64,000 nt of DNA from Zychaea mexicana (lineage: Eukaryota > Mucoromycota > Mucoromycetes > Mucorales > Lichtheimiaceae), in the NCBI RefSeq assembly GCF_025766255.1, contig NW_026516667.1, forward strand, positions 496,001 to 560,000, read 5' to 3'. Below are positions 35,207 through 46,791 of this stretch, one piece after another. Made by a program: the position numbers and the translations under genes. The notes under the pieces are model-generated. The model saw nothing but the letters and a program-made list of their open reading frames with translations, was not told the origin of the DNA and did not search any database. How positions within the stretch are numbered: position 1 is the first letter of the stretch; each line of letters starts with the position of its first letter.

Positions 35207-35939
35207 TTTATAGTTTATATTGCTATTTGTATGACTTTACTGTGTTCTTAAACACTTGTCATTCATCCGAAATATATAATAGCCGTTTGCTGCCGTTTGT
35301 AGCCTTGCAGATACCTAAAACGACCTTCCAAGACCCTGTAAGGTTTCAAAAGGCCCAAAACTGTAACCTTAGATCTATGTAGAATGTTGGCAGATGCATT
35401 ATTGTGATAACAATAAGAAAAAAACTCTGCATTATGTACCGCAAAATGTAAGCGAGACTAGTCTACTATGACAGTCCATCTACTATATACGTCAAGGGGG
35501 CTATCTTCTCATCAATATTAAAACTTTCGTAACGTTCATATAATAAAATATCCCTGTCCTTGACGAAACGAAATGGATGCTTATACTTAAACGGCTCAGG
35601 ATTGATGCAAGACCTGCCACAGAAGAGAAGTTCTCATGGTGTCAATTTTATGCCGTATTTCGTGATTGGAAATCTGCACCATGACGGCTAGTCGTAGCTT
35701 ATGTATGATAATTGTTTTTTTGCCAGCAATTATACGCGGGCTCGGGTTTTAACCAGTCAAAACACAAGCATGTCGTAGATACGAAAAAAAAAAGATATCT
35801 CACACAGATGTCAGGATCATAGGTAATGTAGTACCAGAATAAACACCTTCTTTAAAAAAGCCTGTATATTTGGTGTGACACTTTCCTCCGCTACTTCATA
35901 CATCTTCCTCAGCTGTCGTTGCTAATGTTGGCTTGGTCA
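35207..35939. other. AT-rich spacer downstream of ODC
   Basis: Repeated AATAAA-like motifs directly after the ODC stop; no ORF of interest. Confidence 0.45.
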
Positions 35940-36280
35940 TGCTGATTAGGCTTCGATCTGATGGTGGAATAGGAGGACTGTACGTGGGTATCTGTTTTGT
36001 TGCTTCGGGTGTACTCGCTTCCTCACCGATCCGCTTGTAATGGTTATCCAATTGCTTTGGAAGCATACAAACGGTGGTAGCACTTGCTGTTGCCAACTCA
36101 GTGGGCACAGCCGGCAGCGTTGTCGGTGGACAAGAGTATCGAGCAAAAGATGCACCCCATTATGTTCTGGGAAATTCGGTCATACTTGGTCTCTTAGCAT
36201 TTGCCTCGCTAGCCTGCGCAGTTACTAAACACTTCTTGTGGCGAGCCAATATTGCTCGTGACAGCATGTCACCTGAATAA
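35940..36280 (+). pseudogene. C-terminal relic of an MFS permease (Dal5/Tna1-like)
   Basis: One plus-strand frame reads IGGLYVGICFVASGVLAS, then WLSNCFGSIQTVVALAVANS, VGTAGSVVGGQEYRAKDAPH, YVLGNSVILGLLAF and TKHFLWRANIARDSMSPE. This is the pattern of the last three helices of the anion:cation symporter (allantoate/nicotinate permease) group, including the 'QIYRAKDAPHY' signature. A TAA at 36038-36040 interrupts it, and nothing recognisable of the first nine helices lies upstream. The opposite-strand open frame (35896-36108) is its shadow. Confidence 0.65.
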
Positions 36281-38375
36281 CGTACTGCTTTGAGCGCAAA
36301 GGAGGAATTGTGTGATAATGTAAGCATATTTAGTCTAATAAACCGACTTTCTGAACTTGTCCGTTGATATCGTACCAATAGGTACTACGGGTACGCTACA
36401 CTTTATTAGCATCCGGAGTGATGTGGGCAACAGCGGAAGTTCCTGGGCTTACATTTTGGCCAATTAGAAGGCTGTATAAGAATCCTTAAAGCAGCCAATG
36501 ACAGCTCTAAATAAGTTTTTACGTGTCACACTCGAAATACTGGTGCATGACATTGCTGTAATATGAACTTGATCGCGTCGTATCACCATCATATGCCATA
36601 ATAGTGTCTCTAGTTGAAAAAACCAAAATGCATAATATCAACGACAATATTGCAGGGGTTACAAAGGGTCATAGGTGCAAAAACATTACTTTTATGCAAT
36701 GCCATTTTTTATACAAAGTCCTATTAAAATGCGTAATGAGTTTGCGCATAACTGATACACGATTTATCACTTACGTTTTGTTTGATCACTGATAGAATGT
36801 TTGTATGGTAGACTAAGTAGTAGTATGTTCTGTCAAAAGAAGCAGCGTTAAAGATAAAGGGATCCCTTTGTGTGCGATAAAAAAGAGTCCATTCTCTATT
36901 TACCAGTACTCATTGATGAAACATGCTGCTGACGATACTAGTGAAACCTTGTGATTGATAAGATCAAAAAGATTAAAAAAGTAGCATACTGCACGACTCA
37001 TCGAGACGTTGGCTTTTCTTCCTAATTTTCAACGCGCTAGCCCCGCATCATTTTTTTTTGTTTTTGGCCTTTTGTACGTATGACTTCATTAACATTCTGT
37101 CATTGCAGTTGCTGTTTGATCGTCACGATTGGTGATTCTTTGTTTGCAACCTGGTCTAACATTCTTTTTGATTTTTTCTTTGAAGTTTTGTCTCTCTCTG
37201 TCTCTCGCTCTCTCGCTCTCTCTCTCTCTCTCTTTCTCTGGGGCACTGACCTGCACAGGGTAGCGTCATGTGAGTTGTGCTTTTATGCTGTGCAGCTGTG
37301 TGAGAAGTTGTCATTCGTGTGAGAATTATCAGTTCTGATAAATCACTTCGTTATTATAAACGGTTGCATAGCCCACTGTTGAAGAGCAGGGCTCTGGTTG
37401 AGTCCTGCGTTGCCCGGCGGCTCCTTCACTTAGGTAAGTGCACCTGGCACGACGACAATTTCTTATCAACGACTAACATCCCCCTGACCTTGTATTACCG
37501 ATATAGTGAGGATGACGTACCCTGTTCGCAGTGTGCGTAGAAAGCTCGTAAGTACTCTTGGGTATTTTTATGGGTTGTTACTTTTCTATTCAAAATTACT
37601 GTTATTAAGCCCAGGCATGTTTTGCAGGCTCAAATATGTTTTATGAGGAATACCATTAAATTCAAAACAAAGTATTTCTTGCACCATTCGAACAAACGTT
37701 ATCTAGTTCGAAACTCAAGAGCTGCATTAATATGAACTTTGTTGTACACTGCCTACTGTAGAAAACGTCTAGTAAAACGTTTTCTTTTTCATGGTACTGT
37801 ACATACTTTGTGTAATGATTTTATCCGATGACAATGCAATTACTATTTATAATATATAATGATTATTGCATCTTAAATATCGTAAGAACGTATGTTAATC
37901 AAAAAATTGTTATAACACAGAAGAGATTGATTAGGGTAACCTTTGCTCAAACTCGTAAAGAGGAGACTAGAAATATAAAGTACGTAGAGAGCAGAAAAGT
38001 CATCCACTGATCTAATAAATTCAAAGGAGGATACCTTCTTTAATAACTGCAAAAAAATTAAGTGTAGATTTTACAATGAAGTATGCTTAGTTATTCCAAC
38101 AAAAGGAAATGTGTGTGTGCTGTATAATTTGGGTGGTGTGTGTGGAAACGAATAATTAGGTTGTGGAAAAGTTGTTAGTGCTGATAGTATTCTCTACCGC
38201 TTTCAAATTACATTTAGATTTAAGGGAGGAAATAACGATGTGGGTGGTGGAGAAGATCGGATAGGTGGTGGCAAATGCTTCTACTACTTAAAACATTATA
38301 AGGTGAGGTACTACTATTCCAGCATGCTCTTTTCTCTCTTTGGTTTTGTGTGAATGTATGCGTTGTGTGTGCTGC
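36281..38375. other. 2.1-kb spacer with no recognisable gene
   Basis: Short frames only. A CT-rich simple repeat lies at about 37190-37232. The last 350 bp (to 38375) are the 3' region of the next minus-strand gene, with GTG/TGTG-rich sequence. Confidence 0.5.
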
Positions 38376-40147
38376 TTAAGATAAAGGACAAGCAAAACCA
38401 CCAGTAGCAGGCGTGGCGATGAGTGTGGGTCTATAGCCAACCCAGTCTAATCCGAAAATATGTAGCGTAATCCAGAAATGCAATTGTAATGATTCACGCT
38501 TAGGCTGTTCCGTGATTGTCTGATTTGTTTTGCTATCATGATATGTCTTGGGTGGTTGTTGTGTGCATGCCTTTTTCAATGTCGAAAAAGTCGTATCAGT
38601 ATCATCACGGGCCTGGTAATCCAAAGAGACTTGTAACTGAATCGTGGATATGGTACTAGCTGCCAATGCTTGCTCGTTAGAATTGTCATTGCTATCTCCT
38701 TTGCCAATGACTAAACCAGTCAATGCGTCCTTGGCCAACACTTCAATTTGAGTCAATCGCGTTGGTACCCGATTCTGACGATTGTCTACAGTCACATTGA
38801 CTAGCCATTGACTTTCGAACGCCACATTGCCAACCATGACGCCTTGGTGTGTCTCCGTGATGCGTGCTGGCGACAATAGAGTTGCGCCTTCGATGCGCAT
38901 CAGGGGTGTACGCGGCCATAGTAGATAGGCGGCTATAATGAGCAAAATGAAGAAAATGAAGCTGCCAAACACCCAGCCGCGTCGACCGCATTTGCGCGGC
39001 TCTTTTGGTTGTTGAGGTCGGCGTTGTTGTCCGTTGCAGCTAAGAAAACAGCAAGCAATCCACATTCCTTTTGCTTCGTCATTATCGTTGTTATTTCCGT
39101 CGCCTCGACTACGTGAATTGTGTACGGCTAATTCTTCGGATGACATGTTGAGCCATTTTTCATCGTGATGATGATAGGATTTTTCGTTGCTGTTGCTGCA
39201 ATGTTCCATAGTAGATGAGGAAGAACGTAGCGAGCACGTTTCATAGTCGGCAATGGACCCTTCTTTCTCGAATTCGTGTAACTTCTTGTCCATATTGGGT
39301 GGCTGTACCAAGGTCTCTTGGCTGCCGAAGGGTCTGCTTAATTGGCGACCGACATCAAGTGTGCTGGCGGGCGAAGGCAATGCGAAATCCAAGTCGAGTG
39401 CGAGATGTGTATCCAATGTTGAGCGTTGAGGGGGTGGTGGTTCGAGTGGATGAGTCGGTTCAGTAGGTGCTACATTTATTACATTAACAATTCCTCTTTT
39501 TGTGCAGAGAAGGATGTAGAAAGTACTGTGTTTCTAAAAAAAAAAACTGAGCTATTACCTGCATATGCAGGATGTCTGGTATTCATACTGTTATCACCAT
39601 CCCCGTTGGATGACACAGACGATGAGATCAAAGAACGAGAGCTGCTGTTTTTTATAAACGTATCGGCAATTGTCAGTCTCCCAGAGACCGGATCTGTTGA
39701 CGGTCGTGAGACAGTGCTTGTTCGTCCAGCATATGAAGAGGACGTATTGCTGTCATCATCAGCCTGCTGTACCACAACAGGTGGAGGCGGTGGAGGCGGT
39801 GAAGGTGGATGGGAAAAGGTGGAAGCCATGAATCGATCGGCAATAGATAATCGGGGTGCTTCAACATTTGCAGGTGCTGACGGTCGACGCCAGTCATGGT
39901 GTAATGTAGATTGTTGTAATAGGCTGCCAGATGCTCGCCGAGGACCACCGCTATTAATACCACTTTGTTGTTGCTGTTGTTGCGCTCGAAGTATGTTGCT
40001 ACGAGCAGCAGCAGCGGCGGCACCTACTGGGATCTTGTTACTGTTCACTTCAGAAGGTCGACGTAGGGATGGCCGACGCCGTGTTGATTTGCCTCCGACG
40101 ATTCCACCGCTAGACGATTGCCGACGATGATAAGTTGTAGCAACCAT
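38376..40147 (-). CDS. Single-pass membrane protein with LEA2/Vac7-like lumenal domain
   Basis: Two exons (39559..40147 and 38376..39469) encode 560 residues. About 360 N-terminal residues are disordered and polar: Arg/Ser-rich start, poly-Ala, poly-Gln, a Pro-8 run and His/Asn stretches. One transmembrane helix, GWVFGSFIFFILLIIAAYLL, is preceded by a basic Arg/Lys segment, predicting a cytosolic N-terminus. The remaining 170 residues (GVMVGNVAFESQWLVNVTVD, LQVSLDYQARDD, then LHFWITLHIFGLDWVGYRP and a final ATGGFACPLS) look like a beta-sandwich of the LEA2 type found in fungal Vac7/Tag1 proteins. Yeast Vac7 regulates PI(3,5)P2 synthesis at the vacuole. The resemblance is architectural and the assignment uncertain. 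Confidence 0.55.
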
Positions 40148-41373
40148 TATTGATAAGAGTTATGTATACAAAAACAGGAAAAAGGGCTTTTAAAAGAGGA
40201 ACACACAGAGAAAGAGAGACAGTGTGTATTAGTATGATCAGTTAGAATGCGCAAAAGAAAGAAGAGAGAGAGAGAGAGAAAGGAACTGAATCAGGGTTAC
40301 TTGCTCATTTTTTTTTTCGAGGAGACTTGGGGAGTTAGTGCTTGTAGGACAGAGGCAAAGAAAGGATGGAGGAGTAGTTTTCTCTTCTTTGCTAGATCCA
40401 TGATGTTAGGAGAAGTATGTGTCTATTTTACATTTCGAGTGAAGGAAGGAAGCCGGGGGTGTGTCTGGACTGGAATATCTTTTGGATATATTTACTATTA
40501 CTGCTTGATGTCCCGGTTTTCACATCACGCATTTCAGTGTTGTTTACTCTCAGTCGAAAAGAAAGGAACACCCCTATTCTTATGCTTCTTTTCTCCTCCT
40601 TACATCACTTTTTGCACGCAGACTTAACCTCTCTCGGCCGTGCACTCCTTTGTTTTGGTATATGAGTGGGGCGGAGGAAAAGTATGATATTTGAAGAAGA
40701 TGATGAAGGGCGACGGATTAAGACAATGAGAACATGGGCTTGCTATTGATAAGTTTACTATGATCAGAAAATTAACCTAATACTCCCTCCCCTAGAAAGC
40801 AGAAGATGACGACAACGACGAGTGATAATGTGCTGGTGATGATATAAAAACAAAACGAAAATAAAAAGTGGTGTCTCTTTGACAAAAACGATGTTTATTA
40901 AAAAAGGAAGATTGCTGCTAGTTACAACAGAAATCCCATCCTTAATCTTTCTACTGCACCACGCACCGGACACGATCCGTATTTTGAAAAAGTAGCACAT
41001 AGACAGCTGCTTAAAAAAAGATCGATCGGAATCGTCCTAGTAATAAGCAGCTTATAGCACAAGTGTCCCAGTGAAAGATGCTGTGTACTGCTGACAACCA
41101 TTTCATTTGTCAAACCGTCGGACACACTATGCTTGTATCTAATTTGATTGGATCATAGTTTATTGTTCTTTGCTAAATTTAGCTTGTCTATAGAAACCCT
41201 TCCTTTGCGACGGACCGGATTTTGGAGCGTGTGTGTGTGCACTGTGTGCCTTGATAATTTTTTCTTGCTCAACCTCTTTTCGCTCTCCTCCTCCCTAACC
41301 ATTCCTTCATATTATACATAACATACATATTATACACACTCTTACACACATATCAAAGAAGAAGAAGAAGAAT
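40148..41373. promoter_or_regulatory. 1.2-kb divergent upstream region
   Basis: Upstream of both the minus-strand membrane protein and the plus-strand PHI-1 gene. GA-rich leader for the former at 40190-40280 ((GA)n at about 40262-40280), AT-rich core with several TATA-like motifs before the latter (41310-41345), and a GAA repeat right before the start at 41359. No gene seen. Confidence 0.45.
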
Positions 41374-42515
41374 ATGCTGCTGTCAACGTTGGGAGCCTTA
41401 GTTCTTTCGGGTTTAGCTGGATTGGCTACAGCTCAAGATGATCAACTGACGACCATTTCCAATAGTACTACTTCAACTCCCATCGCAACCTTATATGGTG
41501 ACAGTTTTAAAAGTGCCGGTGGTAAAGTGCTCAATGACAAAGTTAATGGTAATGCTAGCTTTCTATTTTTCTATCAACGAACAGGAAAACACGGAAAACA
41601 AAATAAAATGTGTCCATCTTGAATTATTTGAACTTACCTTGAACCGTAAATAGTCTACATAGTTTTCTATGGTAACTGGACGTCATCGCAGGACGAACAA
41701 ACGACGTTCATGAACTTTGTCGATGGTGTATCTTCAACACAATGGTTCAACACACGTAATTATCACCTTCTTCTTGTCTGTCCTTTATACCAGAAAGTTT
41801 ATCTAACCCACATTATCTATACATAGTCAAACAATATACAGACAGCGACAGCAATGCAGTGACAGGACCTTTGAACGTAGCAGCTGCCGTAAACGACGCA
41901 GGCAGCCGTGGTCTGACGCTGAGCGATACAAACGCACATAAGCAAATCATCCTCGACGCAGTCAATTCTGGCTACTTGTCAGCAACAAATCAAATTGATC
42001 CCCATGGTGTCTATGTCTTGTTTGCCGGTAGCGATGTTTCTGACAGTGAATTCTGCACCAAAAACTGTGGCTACAACAGCCACAGCGATGAATTCCAGTA
42101 CATGTTTATCGGTTATCCCGGTACCTGTGCTGACTAGTAAGTAATGTCTATGTGAGCTAGTTAGCCGTAACTAACCACTATATTTTAAAATAGCTGTATT
42201 CCACCGATGATCAAAGATAAGTCGCCCAACGGATCTCCGGCTATCGACGCTGCTGTTACTATCTTTTCACACGAAATCCAAGATGTATTGACAGACCCTC
42301 GTAACGATGCTTGGATGATTCAGCAGAACGGAACAACGATTGAGTTGGGTGACTTCTGTGCTGGTTCAGATGTCCCTGATGGCGAATGGTACGGCACGGT
42401 CAGCCAGGACTCTAACAACAATGCAACATACAATCTGGAAGTCGGTAACCAAAAGTTTTTGGTTCAAACTGTTTTTGATTTGCAAAACAAAAAGTGTATT
42501 CTTTCTGCTTCATAA
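41374..42515 (+). CDS. Secreted EXORDIUM/PHI-1-family protein
   Basis: Four exons (41374..41548, 41663..41755, 41827..42136, 42194..42515) encode 299 residues. A clear signal peptide, MLLSTLGALVLSGLAGLATA, is followed by VFYGNWTSSQDEQTTFMNFV, GVYVLFAGSDVSDSEFC, a Cys-rich CGYNSH--EFQYMFIGYPGTC segment, and AVTIFSHEIQDVLTDPRNDA. These are the conserved blocks of the phosphate-induced-protein/EXORDIUM family, including the 'HE' block. Plant members are extracellular and linked to growth control; fungal members occur but have no settled function. Several Asn-X-Ser/Thr sites fit secretion. A predicted secreted protein of unknown activity. Confidence 0.8.
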
Positions 42516-42909
42516 GTGGGCAATATTCATTGTCTACTCTCGCTCTTTTTCTTTTTTGCTGTGTGTATACCCTTCCTTCCTTCTCTTCCTTTAGCCCTCT
42601 TCTTAACGAAAGAGCATCCTCTATTTTTCTCTCTTGTCGAAATGTACTATCATCACTATCTATACAGAATAAAAAAATCCATTGGCAGTAGAGTGTGCTC
42701 GTTCCACAATAGTATTAAGCAAGAAGACACGTTAAGCCAGTTAACAGTGTCACGAAGAGGAGATGTGTAAGGAAAGTGGGCGAATAAGAATGATGCATAC
42801 AACAGAAAGAAAGAGAGTGAAGGAGGTATTAAAAATTATATGTACAAAATGAGAGTTTGTGGTTTATCTAGATTCAATATAGAAGCAAGGGGGTGAGATG
42901 TGTAATATT
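42516..42909. other. Convergent 3' spacer
   Basis: 394 bp between two stop codons; CT-rich on one side, GA-rich on the other, as expected of paired 3' regions. No gene. Confidence 0.5.
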
Positions 42910-44453
42910 TCAAAACATGCGATAATCATTATTGCTCCATTCTGGATGGTGTGATAGCGGTCGCCTACTACGACCATTGTTGTTGTTGCTGTTGCTGTTG
43001 CTGCTGACAGAAGTGGTACCGTTCGTAGCAGCGGTGACAGCATCCGATGTCGTTACTGCTGCAGGCAATGGTGTCGTTGATGAGGGTGGGGACATTGGAT
43101 AAGCTCGTTTTGTCGATGGTGATACTGGCCGATCACTCAACCCAAATACAACCGGTGCCGATATGGATCCACGTTTCTCCTCGTCCCTTAGTATCGAATC
43201 GCGTACATGCGGTTGCGACGTGGAAGCTTCAAAAATCGAGACAGCGCGCATGATGCTATCCTCGGTCTCCACGGGTGTCGGTAACGAATAGCTTTGTCGC
43301 TGCTGTTGCTTATTTCGGCTGCGATTGCTGCCATGTCCGCCTTTGTTATGCTTATTGCTCTTGGACGACGGCGGCAACTGGATCTCCATGCCACAATTTT
43401 CACAGAACGCCTGATTCGGTACTCGAGTGTAATCGACACGAAGCGCTTCCACTAACAACGTTGATTCAATTAGCTGGAAATAAACAGTAAAAGCATCCGA
43501 TCGATCGCCCAAAAAGGTGGTGACTTTGAGTAAGTTCATGGCCAAGTTGACGACGAAGGTGAAGATCAAACACATGAGTGATTTGCGGGCAATGTATTCA
43601 ATGAGCCGATTTTGACGACTCATGGCCCTTTTGGACAGCTGAATGTGTAAAAACAGTCGCCGCACAAACATCCCGCTCAAGAAGAGGTTGGCCAGTGCGT
43701 CACCAACAAAGTTTACAATGATCACCCCTTGGCCCCATTGCGCCCAGCAGGTGCCGCCGCTTTGGATCTGCTGGTTCATGATGTTTTGTTGGATTGTAAC
43801 AAAGGCCAACTCGTATGGCCAGTCGGCGAATCGTACAGTAATTAATAGAATACCCACAATCTTGATCCACAACGAGTGCCGGTCGGACTCAAGAATGATT
43901 AATCGCATGAACATGACCACGTAGAACAATATGTACGCTAAATACAGTCAAGACAGAGAAAAGATGAAATATTGGATGAGCAAGTAATCAAAAGACGCAG
44001 AGCGAGAACAACGAGGTCCTGCTAAATACATACTGATATGCCATAGTCTACATTTAAAAAGTTGTCGTGCAATTAATGATCAGGGAAGCACTAGTCGAAA
44101 AATTCGATGAATGAGCACTTACGAGACGAGGAGAGGAAAATATGCGCATGTACTGATTTCAAACAGCGGAATAATGCCGTATAAAAATCGATGCACAAGC
44201 AGGACGAGTACCTGACCAATGTTCACCAGGTGACTACAAATATTTTTAGTAAGGTGAAGTGAAAAGGTTTATAAGCCCTGCATAATTATTTATAGTATGT
44301 TTTGTGTGGGATCAAGTACATTTTGCCTCTTGTTCTCCGGTACTGGTTATAGCAAATCATGTAGTTGCGAATCGACACCACGACGGCCAGCCACATTCCC
44401 ATCATGTTTAATCTGTCCACTACTCGTACGCCATAATCCGTCAGCGTTATCAT
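42910..44453 (-). CDS. Polytopic membrane protein of unknown function
   Basis: Four exons (44344..44453, 44123..44233, 44034..44047, 42910..43937) encode 420 residues; the third is a 14-nt micro-exon needed to keep frame. Six or seven transmembrane helices are visible in the first 270 residues: MMGMWLAVVVSIRNYMICY, VLVLLVHRFLYGIIPLF, ILFYVVMFMRLIILES, IVGILLITVRFADWPYELAF, IIVNFVGDALANLFLSGMFV and LIFTFVVNLAMNL. The cytosolic tail has a CENC pair and is otherwise Ser/Asn/Pro-rich. I do not recognise the family. The start MITLTDYGVRVVDRL is the first ATG of the open exon; a further 5' exon cannot be excluded because open minus-strand frames occur at 44611-44916. Confidence 0.65.
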
Positions 44454-46791
44454 GGGCTACGATCCCCCCAATAATGGTTGTTGTGAATGAAGGTTATAGT
44501 GTTATTGATTAAAAGAGAGGAGAAAATATAGTAACTAGTGCAGTAGACTGAAGAAGCGAGAATTAGACAAAAATAAAAAAAGAAGAAAGAAAAAGGAGCA
44601 AGCGACCGCATCAATCTCCAGGACTATTAAGAATGCACTCACGCACAAGTATCCTTCTCATTTTGTGCAATGTACAACAAAGAAGCTCTGGTGATACATC
44701 CCAGCCAATAATAAAGTTTCCCAAGGGAAAATAAAGGCGATTCCCCACGGGTGTCGGCGGGTTTCCATATTTCCCGTTTTCCACACACATGTAGAACCAT
44801 ACACCATTAGACTCTTTTTCAAATAACATATGCACGTAGTACCAATACCAGTAACCACCATTACACTTATTTCGAATCATGTCAACTTCAGGCAAAAACC
44901 AAATTTCCCTGTCCAACCTATTTCAGCAATAGCTCAAGCCCAGCAGTAACGAAAACGATTTTCAAGAACGGTAACAGCATCATGCTCCTGGTGCCTCCTC
45001 ATGTGCAGAACAATGTGCGCCTTTCTGTACCACCACCGTTTGTTTTTTCTCAACCTATTGTTACTCCCTTACTACATATATCACTTACAGCTACTACTGC
45101 CTCAACTTTCGCCGCATAACTCTTTTGCCATTATTGCAAGCACCTCTTGCCATCGACATAGTGAAGGCTATTACAATGTACAGTGTAATTGCAGGCTAGA
45201 TTAAATTAAGCAACAAAAATGCTGTACTTAATACATTGATCAATATCTTTCATAAGAATCAAGTGGTTATTACTCTTTTAATTTCGATATAGTTAAGCTA
45301 AGTCAAACATTATGCAGGTACACCGATGTTTCATCGTCCGCAATGACAGGATTGGATCCGTAAGTATGCTATTACTTGTAGTAAATCACTGGCCTTCTGT
45401 GGTTTCAGCATTATGCGGCAGCGGTTGAGCATTGAGGAGCTGGGTTTGATGTATTTGTCGATCTCTATCATGGTATTAAAGTATCCTTAGAGGAGAGCGA
45501 AAATATTCTTAACTTTACGATAAAAGCATATATTACATTCGGTAATGTTCTAGAAAAAAAAAGGAGCAAGATATTGATGTGATGCAGCCTGTCTTCATCA
45601 TTTATTGAATCGAAAAACAAATCCTGTTTTATGCTTCGTCAATTATGATTTAAGACTAAACTAAGCTAGGAGACAATCAGTAAGAGAAGAGTACAGTACG
45701 AGATATTGCGTTTCAGTTTCGGTTCAGATGCGCCGTATATTCTTTTAAAACTATCAGTGTGGCGTAGTCATACGAATATCTGGAATTCACTTTTTACTAG
45801 AAGGAGAGAGAAAAAGAAGGTAGTAAAGTTCCAACAGTTCCAACATAGCGGTAGCTTTTTTTTATGTGAAGTCCCAATTTAACGTCAACCCACGTGCCCC
45901 CCATATTTTCCCTTCTTTTGCAACAGTAAACCGCGGGTCAATGCTCAACTTAGTAAATGCAATGACTTTTTGTATGATATCTCAATTTTGGCAAGACTTT
46001 CCCAGCATCAGTATTTGCTATTTGGTAGTGACTGAGTTTTCTAGTAGAGAGACTTTTTTAAAACCTACAATTGTGAAAAAGACGGTGAAGTGACATTTGT
46101 ACCATCTTCTCTTAATTTGATCAATGTTGTAAACAGATGATATACTATGATATCTTGACTCTTGTTCGTGTGCTAAGGATGTTGACAATATCCGCTCCTC
46201 CCACAGATAGTAGGCTGTTGTGCTTAATGATGACGATAGATGCTGGATATCTCAGCGATTGGATGCCTTGGCTCTGTAAAGATGTGCTAATGTAGGATAC
46301 GAGCTTTATTACTGGGGTAACAATGGTTATGATAAATACCTGACCAATATCAGTTGAGTCAGACAAAGAAACCGGCTATAAACATCCGATATACCTTCTC
46401 TTCCTTTCTCCCAAGTACAAACAGCCCCGGACACTCCAAAAAAGGTTTAGGCAATTAGCTCGAGCATGTATTATAATCCTGCCTTTCTGTACTTGCACTT
46501 TCCGAGATTATATGCCTTTATCCGGGGAAAATAAAATAAGAAAGTAGATCGATATACTATCGTTCTTTGTGGTTCTGTGCCTCGAATTGTATCGGTTTTC
46601 TTTGAGTATATTAAGTATATTGCATGATATATGATCACCTTGAAAATCCTTGATAAGAAAAAAGGGCCGAAGGATCAGGAAGTATACATGCTGCACTACT
46701 AGCATCCAATTCATCCAATCGAACACTAATAGCAAGATATTCGAAAATATCATTGTTTTTTATTTTTTCTCCTCATGCTTGCTTCCAATTT
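44454..46791. other. 2.3-kb spacer with uncertain coding fragments
   Basis: No gene I can support. Noted: open frames on both strands at 44610-45117 (the plus one Pro/Ser/Thr-rich, ending STFAA), and a possible spliced plus-strand tail at 45325-45490 (TGLDP joined to IMRQRLSIEELGLMYLSISI, then stop). None matches a family I know. Confidence 0.35.

Noticed and set aside
37380..37450. Possible tRNA-like GC-rich segment
   Set aside because: The GGTTGAGTCC stretch does not fit a B box with a proper T arm, and no cloverleaf could be drawn. The 36.3-38.4 kb spacer contains no supportable tRNA.
26664..38375. A biosynthetic gene cluster or a mobile island
   Set aside because: No core synthase, transposase, terminal repeats or target duplication were seen. 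The content is better explained as decayed independent genes.
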